Below, in pieces: positions 1 to 10,504 of a stretch of DNA of 64,000 nucleotides; the first letter of the stretch is position 1, and each line of letters opens with the position of its first letter. Source of the DNA: Bidens hawaiensis (taxonomy: Eukaryota; Streptophyta; Magnoliopsida; Asterales; Asteraceae). Made by a program: the position numbers and the translations under genes. The notes below the pieces were generated by a model. That model saw only the letters and a program-made list of their open reading frames with translations. It had not been told where the DNA came from and searched no databases. The stretch lies in NCBI GenBank assembly GCA_021521415.1, contig JAIQDT010003008.1, positions 124,001-188,000 on the forward strand. Reading direction: 5' to 3'.

Positions 1-8
1 AGAACTAG

Positions 9-383
9 GCATCATCAAGTTTTCCACCGTTCCAAGGCGTAATCCCAACAGAAGAAGAGCGAGCTGATGAGATTAGAGAACAAAATAAAACTGCTAAAGC
101 TTTCTTCTACCTTTCATCCGACATGACTGAAGTTCCGTATCCAGAACCAAGGGATCACTATGAAATGGTGACATTGGGTTACCGAGACCCACCTCCACAA
201 TATGGATACCCCAACGAAGTTCCACAGTCATATGAAGAACACTTGGACCGTGCTCTACACGAAACAGATGATTGGAGGAAGACGATGGCCATTGAAGGAG
301 AGAAAAAGAAGAAAATAGGAAAGACACTTCTTCGTAAGTGCAACAAGTTAACGAGGGTGGTGAGGAAGTTCATGAAAGATTGA
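9..383 (+). CDS. Unidentified ORF, probably 3' end of a gene or of the element's 5' region
   Basis: The frame is open from base 9 (a stop lies at 6-8) to a TGA ending at 383, with the first ATG at 123 giving 86 residues. The product is charged: a Pro/Tyr-rich middle (PPPQYGYPNEVPQSYEEH) is followed by a Lys-rich tail (KKKKIGKTLLRKCNKLTRVVRKFMKD). The DNA after it looks like a plant 3' UTR: T/G-rich, with an AATAAAG-like signal near 481, then an AT microsatellite. I recognise no family. It may be the last exon of a host gene that starts outside the window, or 5' sequence of the retrotransposon that follows. Confidence 0.3.
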   Translation, partial: ASSSFPPFQGVIPTEEERADEIREQNKTAKAFFYLSSDMTEVPYPEPRDHYEMVTLGYRDPPPQYGYPNEVPQSYEEHLDRALHETDDWRKTMAIEGEKKKKIGKTLLRKCNKLTRVVRKFMKD

Positions 384-499
384 AGATGGTGGAAAAGGAT
401 GCAATGTGAAGTTATGTGTATAATATAATCTTGTATGTTATGTGAAATATGTGTGTAACAAGAACGTTGAAACGTTTTTGAAATAAAGATAGGATGATC

Positions 500-553
500 T
501 ATATATATATATATATATCTATCTATCAAATGATATATATATATATATATATC
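500..553. repeat. AT/ATCT microsatellite
   Basis: Two (AT)n tracts are separated by a short CTATCTATCAAATG spacer. Recognisable retrotransposon gag sequence starts directly after the repeat, so the repeat marks the 5' truncation point or a junction. Confidence 0.8.
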
Positions 554-2104
554 AAATACGATGGACCGAAGGAGTTCCATGGTGATAAAAGAGCCATCAC
601 AACCGTGAGGTGGCTTGAGGAAATGGAGACAATAGTGATAACGAGAAAGTGTTCCAATTAAGAGAAAATCCAATATTCTGCGCTCATGTTTAAAGGAGAA
701 GCGCTTGAGTGGTGGAATACAATGATTATGAGCAAAGGGAGAGATGAGATGTACAATTTGAGTTGGGATGAATTCAAAGCAATGTTGATGGGAAAGTTTT
801 GTCCCATGCATGAAACCGACCAAATCCAAACTAAATTTCTCAATCTTAAGGTCGTAGGGACGAATCTTCGTGAGTACAACACCAAATTTCATGAGTATTG
901 TCGTTTAGTTCCCCAGCTGGTTAATCCGGAATCCAGCAAAGTTACAAGATACATTTGGGGACTACCGCGGGAAATCCGCGACATGGTGATGTCACATTTA
1001 CCGCAAACCGCCGACTCCGCGATGGAATTGGCTGGTTATTTGATGGGCGGCATGATCCGCAATAAAGAGGAGGATAAGAAGGTTGTGTCAACAAACGACA
1101 AGAAAAGGACTGGAGGAAACAATCAATTCAAAGGCAAAGGCGTAAACCAACACCAAAACCGATTCAATTCAAATGCTACGCCATGCAAAGCATGTAAAAG
1201 GTATCACAAGGGTCGATGTAACTTCGCACCGCCTCCTAATGTTTGTGAGTCATGCAATCGTACGGGCCATGCTGCAACTGATTGTTGGAAGAAAAAGATG
1301 ACATGCTACAATTGCAAAGAGATGGGTCATCTTAGTTTCGAGTGCCCAAAGAATAAACCCGCGACTGGTGGTGCGGGTGGAAGTGGCCAGAATAAGAAGG
1401 GAAACGCGAGAGTCTTTGTACTCGACACAAAGAAGGCCGCTGACATGACGGAAACCATTACCGGTACGTTTCTAGTCAACGACACCTATGCTAAAGTTTT
1501 ATTCGATTTGGGTGCCAATTTAAGTTTCTTAGATTATAGCTTTTGTAGTCTATTAAACGAACCTTTAACAAAGTTAAATAAAACTCTAAGCGTCGAGACT
1601 TCTAGTGGCGAAATCGTTAAGATCTCCGAAGCCCTTGAAAACGGAAAAATTCACTTAGTTGGTTATATTCTGCCTATTCAACTTTTACCAATGGCACTTG
1701 CTGGTTTTGATATTGTACTAGGTATGGATTGGTTATCCAATAACCATGACCGTATCTTCTGCAATTGCAAAACCGTTGAACTTCAAGCCCCCGATAAACG
1801 AACGATTCGAATTGAAGGGAACAAAAACGCTGGCCATGTTAGCATAATTTCCATGATTAGGGCAAACAAATGTTTAAATCAAGGATGCTTAGCATTCACG
1901 GCCTACGTCACTAAAGAATCAAAGCCAAAGGAGATAAAGGATGTCTTTCCTGATGAACTTCCCGGAACTCCTCCCGATCGCGAAGTAGAGTTTAGGATCG
2001 ATCTCATTCCCGGTACTGCTCCGATTGCCAAAGCTCCATATCGCTTAACGCCAACCGAAATGAAAGAGTTAAAGAAACAACTCGACGAGCTTCTTGAAAA
2101 ATGA
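554..2104 (+). pseudogene. Gag and protease of the Ty3/Gypsy element (broken)
   Basis: The gag frame is readable from base 554 but has a TAA at 659-661. It then runs open from 686 to a TGA at 2102-2104. The part after 686 begins with the retrotransposon gag motif GEALEWWNT. It contains three zinc knuckles: a short CKACKRYHKGRC, CESCNRTGHAATDC (CX2CX4HX4C) and CYNCKEMGHLSFEC. The aspartic protease follows; its active site reads FDLGAN where retroelements normally have D-T/S-G, so the catalytic triplet is altered. The frame continues into the pre-RT linker (FPDELPGTPPDREVEFRIDL). The TGA interrupts a conserved stretch that continues in the same frame, so it is a point nonsense mutation. Confidence 0.88.
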
Positions 2105-3295
2105 TTCATCCGACCGAGTTCGTCACCATGGGGAGCACCAATCTTATTCATCAAAAAGAAGGATGGATCTATGCGTATGTATATCGATTATTGTGCGTTA
2201 AACAAAGTCACAATCAAAAATCGTTATCCACTCCCTCCAATCGATCACCTTTTCGACCAACTTCAAGGTGCTAGCTTCTTTTCTAAAATCGATCTTCGTT
2301 CCGGCTATCACCAACTCAAAGTCCAATCCGAGGATATCCCAAAGACCGCTTTTCGAATAAGGTATGGACATTATGAGTTCACGGTCATGCCATTTGGACT
2401 TACTAATGCTCCAGCTGCGTTCATGGACATGATGAATCTTATTTGCAAGCCTTACTTGGATAAATTTGTTATCGTAGTCATCGACGACATACTTATTTAT
2501 TCTAAGTCAAAGGCTGATCATGAAGTCCATCTTCGAACTTTGCTTGAAATTCTTAGAACTGAGAAGTTGTATGCTAAATTCTCAAAATACGAGTTCTGGT
2601 TGCATGAAGTAAAATTTCTTGGTCACATCATCAACGTCAAAGGTATTCAAGTCGATCCCGCTAAGATTGAAGCTATCTTTTAGTGGGAGATCCCAAAATC
2701 GCCAACCGAGATTCGAAGTTTCTTAGGTTTGGCCGGCTATTACCGTAGATTCATTGAAAACTTTTCCCGAATCGTTGTTCCCCTAACCTCCTTCACTCGC
2801 AAGAACATCAAATATGAATGGGGAACAAAGCAACAAGAGGCGTTCGATATACTCAAACAAAAGCTCACCCAAGCAACTATACTGGCCTTGCCAGAAGGTA
2901 CTGAGGACTTTGTAGTATTTAGTGATGCATCTCACTCCGGCTTGGGATGTGTACTAATGCAATGTAAGAAAGTAATCGTTTACGCCTCCCGTCAACTCAA
3001 AGTACACGAAAAGAACTATACGACTCGCGATCTAGAGTTAGGCGCCATAATCTTTGCACTTACGATATGGAGGCACTATCCCTATGGAGTAAGGTTTACC
3101 ATATACACTGATGATAAAATCTTAAAGCATATTTTCGATCAAAAAGAGCTCAATATGCGCCAACGACGATGGATGAAAACTCTCAATGATTACGACTGCG
3201 AGATTGTTTACCATGAAGGCAAAGCCAACGTTGTGGCTGGTGCCTTAAGTCGCAAGGAACATGAGAAGCCCAAAAAGCCCGAGCGTTGCTCTTGA
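2105..3295 (+). pseudogene. Reverse transcriptase and RNase H of the Ty3/Gypsy element (broken)
   Basis: The same reading frame resumes directly after the TGA. RT shows [11 protein letters not shown], the [10 protein letters not shown] motif and the catalytic aspartates in [14 protein letters not shown] at 2681-2683 interrupts the link to the RT thumb/RNase H ([16 protein letters not shown]). RNase H has [10 protein letters not shown] and [10 protein letters not shown], but the usual TDHKSL reads TDDKIL and the terminal ADALSR reads AGALSR, replacing a conserved aspartate. The frame closes with TGA at 3295, just after RNase H, where a frame change leads into integrase. The coding sequence is decayed but easily recognised. 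Confidence 0.9.
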
Positions 3296-4735
3296 ACTCC
3301 AAATTGATCTCCTCGAACAAATCAAATCTGCTCAAATTCAAGCGATCTATGAAAACCGGATCTCCAACGAAAAACGTAACGGTGCCATTGACTCGTTAGT
3401 CAAGGGTGACGATGGTATCCTTAGACTCGGAAATAAGATTTGGGTACCAATTGTTGGGGACTTGCGTGAGAAAATTTTAAACGAAGCCCATAAGTCAAAG
3501 TATATGATGCACCCCGGTAGTGACAAAATGTATCATAATCTCAAATCGAACTACTGGTGGAATGGGATGAAAATGGATGTCGCTTCGCATGTTGCAAAAT
3601 GTTTAACATGTTTGAAAGTCAATGATGAACACCAAAAGCCTTCGGGATTGCTCTAGCAACCCGAACTTCCCATATGGAAATGGGAGCTAATCACTATGGA
3701 TTTCATTACCAACCTCCCTAAAACGACTCGACAACATAATGCAATCTGGGTCATTGTGGATAGATTGACAAAGTCCGCACACTTTATACCCATCAATGAA
3801 TCATATTCAATGGATAGGCTAGCGCGTATTTATGTGAACAACATCGTTGCTTTGCATGGAGTACCGCTGTCTACAATTTCTGATCGAGACAGTCGTTTCA
3901 CATCTCATTTTTGGAAAAGCTTCAAACAAGCCTTAGGCACAAAGCTTAACCTTAGCACCGCCTATCATCCTCAAACTGATGGGCAAAGCGAAAGGACGAT
4001 TCAAACGTTGGAAGGCATGCTCCGAGCTTGTGTAACCGATTTTGGTGGAAGTTGGGATGACCACCTACCCCTAATGGAATTCCCGTATAATAATAGCTAT
4101 CACACAAGTATTCAAGCCGCACCATTTGAGGCGTTATATGGTCAAAAATGTAGAACGCCCGTGTGTTGGTCTGAAACCGGAGACAATCAATTATCTGGAC
4201 CCAAGATAGTCCAAGAAACCACCGACAAGATTCTCCAAATCCGAGAACGACTTAAAACGGCACGTGATCGCCAAAAGAGTTACGCCGATATTTGTCGCAA
4301 GCCGTTGGAATTCAAAGTTGGTGACAAAGTATTATTGAAAGTCTCGCCTTGGAGAGGCGTCGTTCGCTTCGGTAAGAAAGGAAAGTTAAGTCCTCGATTC
4401 GTTGGACCCTTCGAGGTACTTGAACGAATCGGTACTGTTGCAACCGTTTTCGACTGCTAGAGGAAATGCAAGGGGTACACGATGTATTTTATGTTTCGAA
4501 TATGCGTAAATGTTTATCTGATGAATCTTTAGCTATGCCATTAATAGACGTTGAAATAAATAAAAACATAAAATTCGTAGAATGTCCAATTCAAATAGAA
4601 GATTCGAAAACAAAGAAATTAAAAAGACGAACATTGAAAATTGTGAAAGTCAAATGGGACTCACGAAGAGGGCCCGAGTATACATGGGAACTCGAATCGG
4701 AAATGAGAAAGAAATATCCCCATCTATTTCAATGA
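3261..4735 (+). pseudogene. Integrase and C-terminal tail of the Ty3/Gypsy element (broken)
   Basis: The HHCC zinc domain is visible (HKSKYMMHPGS, then CLTCLKV). A TAG at 3654-3656 separates it from the catalytic core, whose D-D-35-E residues are all present ([33 protein letters not shown]). The GPY/F region ([16 protein letters not shown]) follows, then a stop at 4460 and a frame change to 4466. The last 89 codons carry VKVKWDSRRGPEYTWELE, the conserved tail where chromodomains sit in plant chromoviruses, though aromatic-cage residues are not convincing. The catalytic core looks intact; the breaks lie at its edges. Confidence 0.9.
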
Positions 4736-4762
4736 AGCAAACTCGATGACGAGATTTATTTC

Positions 4763-4775
4763 AAGGTGGGGAGGA
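4763..4775 (+). other. Polypurine tract
   Basis: The purine run AAGGTGGGGAGGA directly precedes the LTR start TGTAACA. This is the expected position and composition of a plus-strand primer for LTR retrotransposons. Confidence 0.75.
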
Positions 4776-4887
4776 TGTAACATCGTGTAAAATTCTTGTT
4801 CAAAATGTCAAAAAGACAAAGTTAAGGGACTAAAATTGCCAAAATCCAAACCTTATGGTTTAAAAAGACAAATCTGTTTTCTTGTCC

Positions 4888-5015
4888 TGTCGCGATACGC
4901 GACGGGACAAAAGGACAAGCCATCGCGTATCGCGATGTGCTTGGTCAAAACCATCTAGAAGGGTCAATAGCGATACGCTAAGAGTGTGGAACCTACGTCA
5001 TCGCGTATCGCGATG
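4888..5015. repeat. CpG-rich near-palindrome repeats in LTR U3
   Basis: A word of the form TCGCGATACGCGA or its inverse occurs four times (about 4890-4903, 4921-4937, 4969-4979 degenerate, 4999-5015). The copies CATCGCGTATCGCGATG at 4921 and 4999 are identical and 78 bases apart. CpG density here is far above the surrounding AT-rich DNA. Confidence 0.75.
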
Positions 5016-5047
5016 ATGTGGCCTGTCTCGTCTGGCACCAGTTTCGC

Positions 5048-5140
5048 CACGTGGCACACCGTCTGCCACGTGTCCCGACACGTGGCACATCGTCCGCCAC
5101 GTGTCAATACGTGGCACACCGTCTGCCACATGGCGACGTG
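5048..5140. promoter_or_regulatory. Tandem array of G-box inverted repeats upstream of LTR TATA box
   Basis: About three copies of a 31-bp unit carry CACGTG at 5048, 5067, 5079 and 5098. Each full unit is itself an inverted repeat, CACGTGGCA then a 7-base spacer then TGCCACGTG. CACGTG is the G-box recognised by plant bZIP and bHLH factors. The array lies 35-125 bases upstream of the TATA box, an enhancer-like position in U3. Confidence 0.65.
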
Positions 5141-5174
5141 GCAGACCTACGTGTGACTGGCCAGGGATTTTGTC

Positions 5175-5182
5175 TATAAATA
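5175..5182 (+). promoter_or_regulatory. TATA box of the LTR promoter
   Basis: A TATAAATA motif follows the G-box array. It is followed about 30 bases later by a C/A-rich, then CTCTCTCACTTCTCTC tract typical of a plant transcription start and leader. Confidence 0.7.
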
Positions 5183-6135
5183 GCAAGGTCGAGATCTCAT
5201 TCCATGCACACCAAAACCTGCTCTCTCACTTCTCTCTAACATCTCACTAGAATTCCAAATCCATATTAACGATCCACCTCGATAAGCGTGCCCGATTTCC
5301 TCGATCCACGTGTTCGTTTCCTCAAAGTCCGTGCCACCCTCCACCCATATACGACCATGAAGGCGTTTGATGTTATGGTGATGAGTCTCGAAAAGCGTGC
5401 CAACGAGTATTGAAGATTAGTATTATCGTTTGGCGACGAGGAGGGAAGTTGATCAAGACGACAAAGGAGACCAAGCGGCGTTGGAGTACTGCTCGAGTTC
5501 TTATGGTTTCTAAACGCCAACAAGGTAGGCGTAACGCCAATGAATATAATAATAAAATATTATAAAAGGCTTAAACCTTAAGTCGAGGTTATACTCGATA
5601 CCTCGATAAATAAAAGAAAAGATAGAATTATGAGTATTGATAAATATATTTGTGTGTAAGTATATATTCTTTGTTATGAAAATATTATTTAAAGAATAAA
5701 TAAATATTCTTAAATAATAAAAGTAAAAGAACACGTTTCTTAGGAAAGAAGAAACGTCCGGTTTTACAAATAAACTAAAGGTTTATAAATAACTTTTTAA
5801 CTAAAGGTTTTAAAGTAAAAGAAATTTTGAACTAAAGGTTCATCGAGGTAAAATAAGACTAAAGGTCTTAAGCCGGATTGTATATCCGACTAACAAATGG
5901 TTATACTCGTACTATAGATGCGAGATAGCAAGGGAAAGACCCTCGGACGGTGTTTGAAGCCGATCCCAAAGTGAAAAGCTGAATACACCCCCAAACTTTT
6001 ACAAAACTTATTTTAAAACGAGTCAAAAGTGTTATATGAAAATTATTTACAAGGGACTACGTGTTCCTAAAACCGTTATAAATAAGAGTATAAGCCTAGC
6101 CCTTAGGCTGTAGTATACGTTTTTCTGGATCCTTA

Positions 6136-6224
6136 CGTATGTGGTAGTACGCGGTGGGCACATCGCACCACGCCTGGTCGTAGGACGCTTTCCTGCAGGA
6201 AGCACGACCATGTGTACACATACG
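6136..6224. repeat. Nested inverted repeat inside the LTR
   Basis: Outer arms CGTATGTG and CACATACG enclose inner arms GGTCGT and ACGACC around the palindromic core TTCCTGCAGGAA. This would fold as a long hairpin in the LTR transcript. Confidence 0.5.
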
Positions 6225-7228
6225 GGTACTTAACTAAGTCGGACGCTGTGGTGTTTGCTGAGGTGACTTAGTGTAGAGACTCGAATTTATAAATGTGTTG
6301 TTTTAACTGTTATTCCTAAGCCACGATGGGCCGAGGCAGGCATAGTCTCGAGGGGTAATTAAGTAAAAGAAAAGATTTTAGCGTCAGCATATTCACCAGC
6401 ATTCGTTGCTGACGTATATTCTTACATTTTGCAGGTGACCAAGATTAGTGCTTGAAGTGTCGAACTGCTACTTATATATCCGATGGCTCGGATTTTGTTT
6501 TGTATAAACTTAAATGGTGGTTTGTAATTAAAAACAAGTAATACTTTTTCTTATAACGTAAACGGGTATTTTAAAATCTTGTTTTTTGGAATACTCCACT
6601 TAAATAACGTAAACAAATATAAAACATCTTAATGATGTAACTGTAAAATGTGTTATTTACAAACGGATATACTCACCTGTATTTCTTGCTGATCAAATAT
6701 TTTTAAATATGTTTCATGTGACTTGTTAGAGACAAAGGAATGATGTATGCGGGCTTCCAACTTAAATAAGTGGCTTGTCACTAGTATAAAGAAACGTGTT
6801 TTGTAAATTATGGTTTATCCATATAAAACTTATGTTTGTATAAAATGGGTTTTATTCCCAGTTTATGAAATAAGAATCATGGTGTTTTTATAACTCTGAT
6901 CATTTTTCCTAACTACGGTCCTGATGAAATATTCTAGGGAAAATAAACACCGATACCACCACTCAATGTTCATGGCTCCCCTCTCGGTGTATAGGGATCA
7001 GGGTTGTGACATTGTATTTTTAAGCACTTTGCCCCAAAAGCTATCTCGTATTTGTTGATTTTCGACCAACCTGTTTTCGGAATTATGAATCCATGTTTTA
7101 CACAAAACAACAATTTGCTCGAATGTCCATGTTGCATGATCCTTTCGTTGTTTGAATTTTCATGTACTTTTACCACCTTGGTCATCTTCATACGGGAATT
7201 GATATTTCTCAAAGATGTTCATCATGAT

Positions 7229-7621
7229 CTAGAGTTTGTTTTTGAGTTCGAGAACAAAATCTAAATCTTCATCATCATCATCATCATCATCATCATCTAT
7301 ATTTTGTTTTTGAGTTTCCTCATTGCCTCGTGATTCGGAATAATTTGGGCTTCTCATTGCATATGGGTCAAACATTTTAATGTCATGTAATATTTTAAGG
7401 CGTCCCAGGGCAATGGGAGTAAGAGGTCTTGACACTACCAGATAGCTAAATTGTTCAAACGGATACATTTGTAGATGTTGTGTAAACATTTGTTGCGGTT
7501 GACTTTGATTTAGACTTGAGTCGACCTTGAACCACTTCCTCTCATCCTAGAACCACCTCTTTTTAAGCTAGCTCTTCGAGATCTCTTGCTTCCATCAACG
7601 TTTGATTTTTGTGAATCCATA
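7229..7621 (-). pseudogene. Decayed ORF, possibly a PIF/Harbinger-associated ORF1
   Basis: On the minus strand an ATG at 7619-7621 starts MDSQKSNVDGSKRSRRASLK. This is interrupted after about 36 codons and, in another frame, continues through a Gln/Pro-rich stretch to a run of nine Asp encoded by a (TCA)n microsatellite at 7266-7296. The basic Ser/Arg start, Gln-rich linker and acidic run resemble the N-terminal halves of plant PIF/Harbinger accessory ORFs, but no Myb/SANT domain is readable. It sits just outside the upstream LTR. The assignment is weak. Confidence 0.3.
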
Positions 7622-7855
7622 GAGATTTATAGGTTTTGTGTGTGTAGAATACTGATAAAAAAAATATTGTTTTTTTTGTTGAATTATATTGGTAAAAGAG
7701 TGATATTCAAATGGCTTAATTTTTTAGTTGCAACAGCTATAACCATTGCCATTTTTCCATGGCCACTATAAATTGAGAATCCAAGTTTAAGTGGTTACTC
7801 GTATAGCTAACTGTGGTATTACGATGTACCCGCTGCTCGGCAAATTCTACCTGTC

Positions 7856-7905
7856 AAAGGGTATCCATGAAGGCGAGAACGCCCCCGCATGTCATGATAC
7901 CCTTT
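7856..7905. repeat. Perfect 10-bp inverted repeat with GC-rich loop
   Basis: AAAGGGTATC at 7856-7865 is the exact reverse complement of GATACCCTTT at 7896-7905, around a 30-base loop. It may be a transposon terminus or a foldback remnant. Confidence 0.5.
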
Positions 7906-8130
7906 GTAGTTGCATAATTATAGAGGGCCTTCTAGAATATGTGTGTTGAAACTAAATCAACAAATAATTTCTAAAATATCACTTTTTAGCACCGACAATA
8001 TATATTAGATGATTGATTAACCAATAGTGTTTATTTGTATGCAAATGTTAGTTAAATACAAAGGTAGAGAAACGAAAAAATAAATAAAAAGGTGTGTAAT
8101 AATTCATTCGAATTTGAACAGTAGTTTTAG

Positions 8131-8992
8131 CAGTGGCGGATCTAGAAAAAATATTCAGGATAGCCTAATTTTTTATTATCGTACATTCAAACATATAAAT
8201 GAAAAAAAAACACGACAATAAATAAAGTTAAAAAGATACCTAAAAGTTGTTTCTTCTTCGGATTGCTTGAAGTCAGTCGAGCCATTATATCGGCATCTAT
8301 TAATTTCATCCCTTTGCACTTAAAACTTAATTCCAACCTCTCTCCATTCAATTAACCTAACATAAAAAAGTTAGAGATTTACATTACACTTTTATATATC
8401 TAAAACTTATGTATTTATTTATTTATTTATTTTTTGAACAGCATGTAAAAGTTAACTAACTCAAAGAAATAGCTTAACATATAAATAAATTTTTATACAT
8501 AATTCAATTCACAACTTTCAATAAAAAGTATTTAAAGAAAATAAAAAAAAAGTAAATAGGTGCTTCAAGATTAGTAATTTTGAAAGATTGTAAAAGGACT
8601 TTTGAGTTGTGTACCGTGGACTACTAGATTTAGAAAATAAAAAAAAAAAAAAAGGTTTTCCATTCATAAGGAGGTTGTGGGTGGACCAAACTTTATTTTC
8701 TAAACTAAACCATTTAAGTATTTATCTTGAAAAACTAACAAGTTCGTTGAAAGTTGTCTTCTTCAATGTCTTATTTATACAGTTCGCCGGACCACCGCTT
8801 TTTGGCCGGAAAATATTTAAACATTTTCTTTTCTTTTTTAATTTCAAGGTTTTCCAGAGGTAACCTATTATTTACTCAGGGTATCGTATAATTAAAACAA
8901 AGGAAACAAACAAAAATTTTACACTTCATTATAAAAGTTGAGGGGCGGGGATAACGCAGGCTACCACTGCGCCTCATATAAATCCGCCCCTG
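8131..8992. mobile_element. Non-autonomous hAT transposon, 862 bp, with 8-bp target duplication
   Basis: The element starts CAGTGGCGGATCTAG and ends with the inverse of CAGGGGCGGATTTA, giving about 14-bp terminal inverted repeats with few mismatches. It is flanked by the identical octamer AGTTTTAG at 8123-8130 and 8993-9000. An 8-bp target duplication with short CA-starting TIRs is characteristic of the hAT superfamily. The interior is AT-rich with no transposase similarity; the short open frame at 8609-8863 is low-complexity and not convincing. Confidence 0.85.
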
Positions 8993-9000
8993 AGTTTTAG

Positions 9001-10504
9001 GATGAATAAATCATTTGTTATTTAGTGTCTGAAAACGTGTCACCCGTACCTGGGTGGCCCCATACAAAGCTACGTAGACCCGTCAATATATATTATTCAA
9101 TATTCATGGTTGGGCCTGACTACGTGCGTACTAGCACTAGACAGCTTTCATTATACTTTTATTCAACAACACACAAAATGAGTTAATACCTAACAGGTCC
9201 TTTAACTTTTATTTGTTATGTTTTTAACTTCCACCATTTGGTTATGAAGAAAGCAAAACAAGGTCGTGGTTTGTTTGTTTTTTATTTCAATTGAGTTTCA
9301 CTAATTGATTTGTTTAATACCCAAAAAGTATTGGGTCAGGTATAAGACACCGTCTCATTATCATTTTATTAACAGATGACTTTCATCATTCACCGACTCT
9401 TTTAGAAAAAGGCTATTTACTGGTTTCTTCATAAACCAATTTTATACCTTAAATCTCATATAGCATTTATACACATATATTATATATCTTAAAATAGATT
9501 TGGATACATCAACATACATTTAACAGCTGTCAATATTGAGTAGTGCAATATTATGATTAGACAACGTATAATTATTTTGTTAATATGAGTGTTATTTGGT
9601 TATATTATTTATTTTTTTAAATAGTTAAATTATAAAGTCAAATGAGTTGTAAAGAAAACAATTAAAAAACAAAATATAAAGTCATAAAAGGTATTCCAAC
9701 TATTATGGACTTCATGAAAACAACCTTTTTAGAATCATATTTAATACACTAAATATCTTTAAATCTATCAGAAGTAGATACTTACCATTCACACACATAT
9801 ATATTATTTATATACCTTAACTAGTTTTTATGTGTTGCGCGTTAGATCTGAGTTAGGGTGCGAACCCATTCTACATAGATTTGGATACAACAACAACATA
9901 CATTTAACAACTGTTAATAGTACAATATTATGATTAACTGTATATAGTCATAAAACATATTCAACTATTATAGACTTCATGGAAACAACCTCTTTAGAAT
10001 CATATTTAATACACTAAATATATTTAAATCTATAAGAAATAGACAAATATGTTTACATGTTAACCAACCTAAACTAACTTTATGAATTTTTTAAACAGTT
10101 ACCCATTTTGAATGTGATTAAAAACTTTAGAAAGTAAATTAACCTTTTCTTATAATTTAATATAATAAAAAATATTCTATGAATATTGATTTCATATGTG
10201 CGTGAGAGTAAACACAAAGTCTCACACACACATGCATATATATGTACATATGTACATTCATATAAATACATTAAGAGCATTTATTATTACGCTTCTAGTT
10301 TAATAATTTAAAACTAAAATCAAATTGAACAATTGGTATATAAGTAAAACCCAAGTTGGTTAACCCACGACAATCAGGTTGGTTGACGCAAAGCATCATC
10401 CAAATCTAACAAGAACTAAACAAAAAGAGCTAAACCAACATAAAATTAAACCAACCACATTTCCATTTAGACCCGTATAAAACTATTCTCCCTAACAAGA
10501 ACTA
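9001..10504. other. AT-rich intergenic DNA with an internal duplication
   Basis: No supported gene. A roughly 280-base AT-rich segment starting at 9497 recurs in shortened form from 9878 to about 10048: the shared parts include ACATACATTTAACA, the CAATATTATGATTA block and the TTTAGAATCATATTTAATAC block. The spacing suggests a tandem duplication followed by a deletion in the second copy. Confidence 0.6.

Larger units (their letters stand above)
554..7011 (+). mobile_element. 5'-truncated Ty3/Gypsy retrotransposon (chromovirus/Tekay-like)
   Basis: Domains run in Gypsy order: gag with three zinc knuckles, protease, reverse transcriptase, RNase H, integrase, a chromodomain-position tail, polypurine tract and 3' LTR. 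The integrase-after-RNase-H order and the C-terminal motif VKVKWDSRRGPEYTWE point to a plant chromovirus-type element. No 5' LTR or primer-binding site is visible; the element begins inside gag, next to an AT repeat. Three in-frame stops after gag begins to read through, plus two frame changes, make it unable to move on its own. Confidence 0.9.
4776..7011 (+). repeat. 3' LTR of the first Ty3/Gypsy element (about 2.24 kb)
   Basis: The LTR begins TGTAACATCG right after the polypurine tract and ends TTGTGACA, giving the TG...CA form with imperfect terminal inverted repeats (TGTAACA/TGTGACA). The 3' limit is chosen on this end motif; no 5' LTR copy is available for comparison. It carries GC-rich palindromes, a G-box array and a TATA box in its first 410 bases, which would be U3. 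Later there are four copies of an ACTAAAGGT-type word near 5775-5860. Confidence 0.7.

Noticed and set aside
179..892. 237-codon minus-strand frame at the window start
   Set aside because: It runs through the AT microsatellite (IYIYIYH runs) and is antisense to gag.
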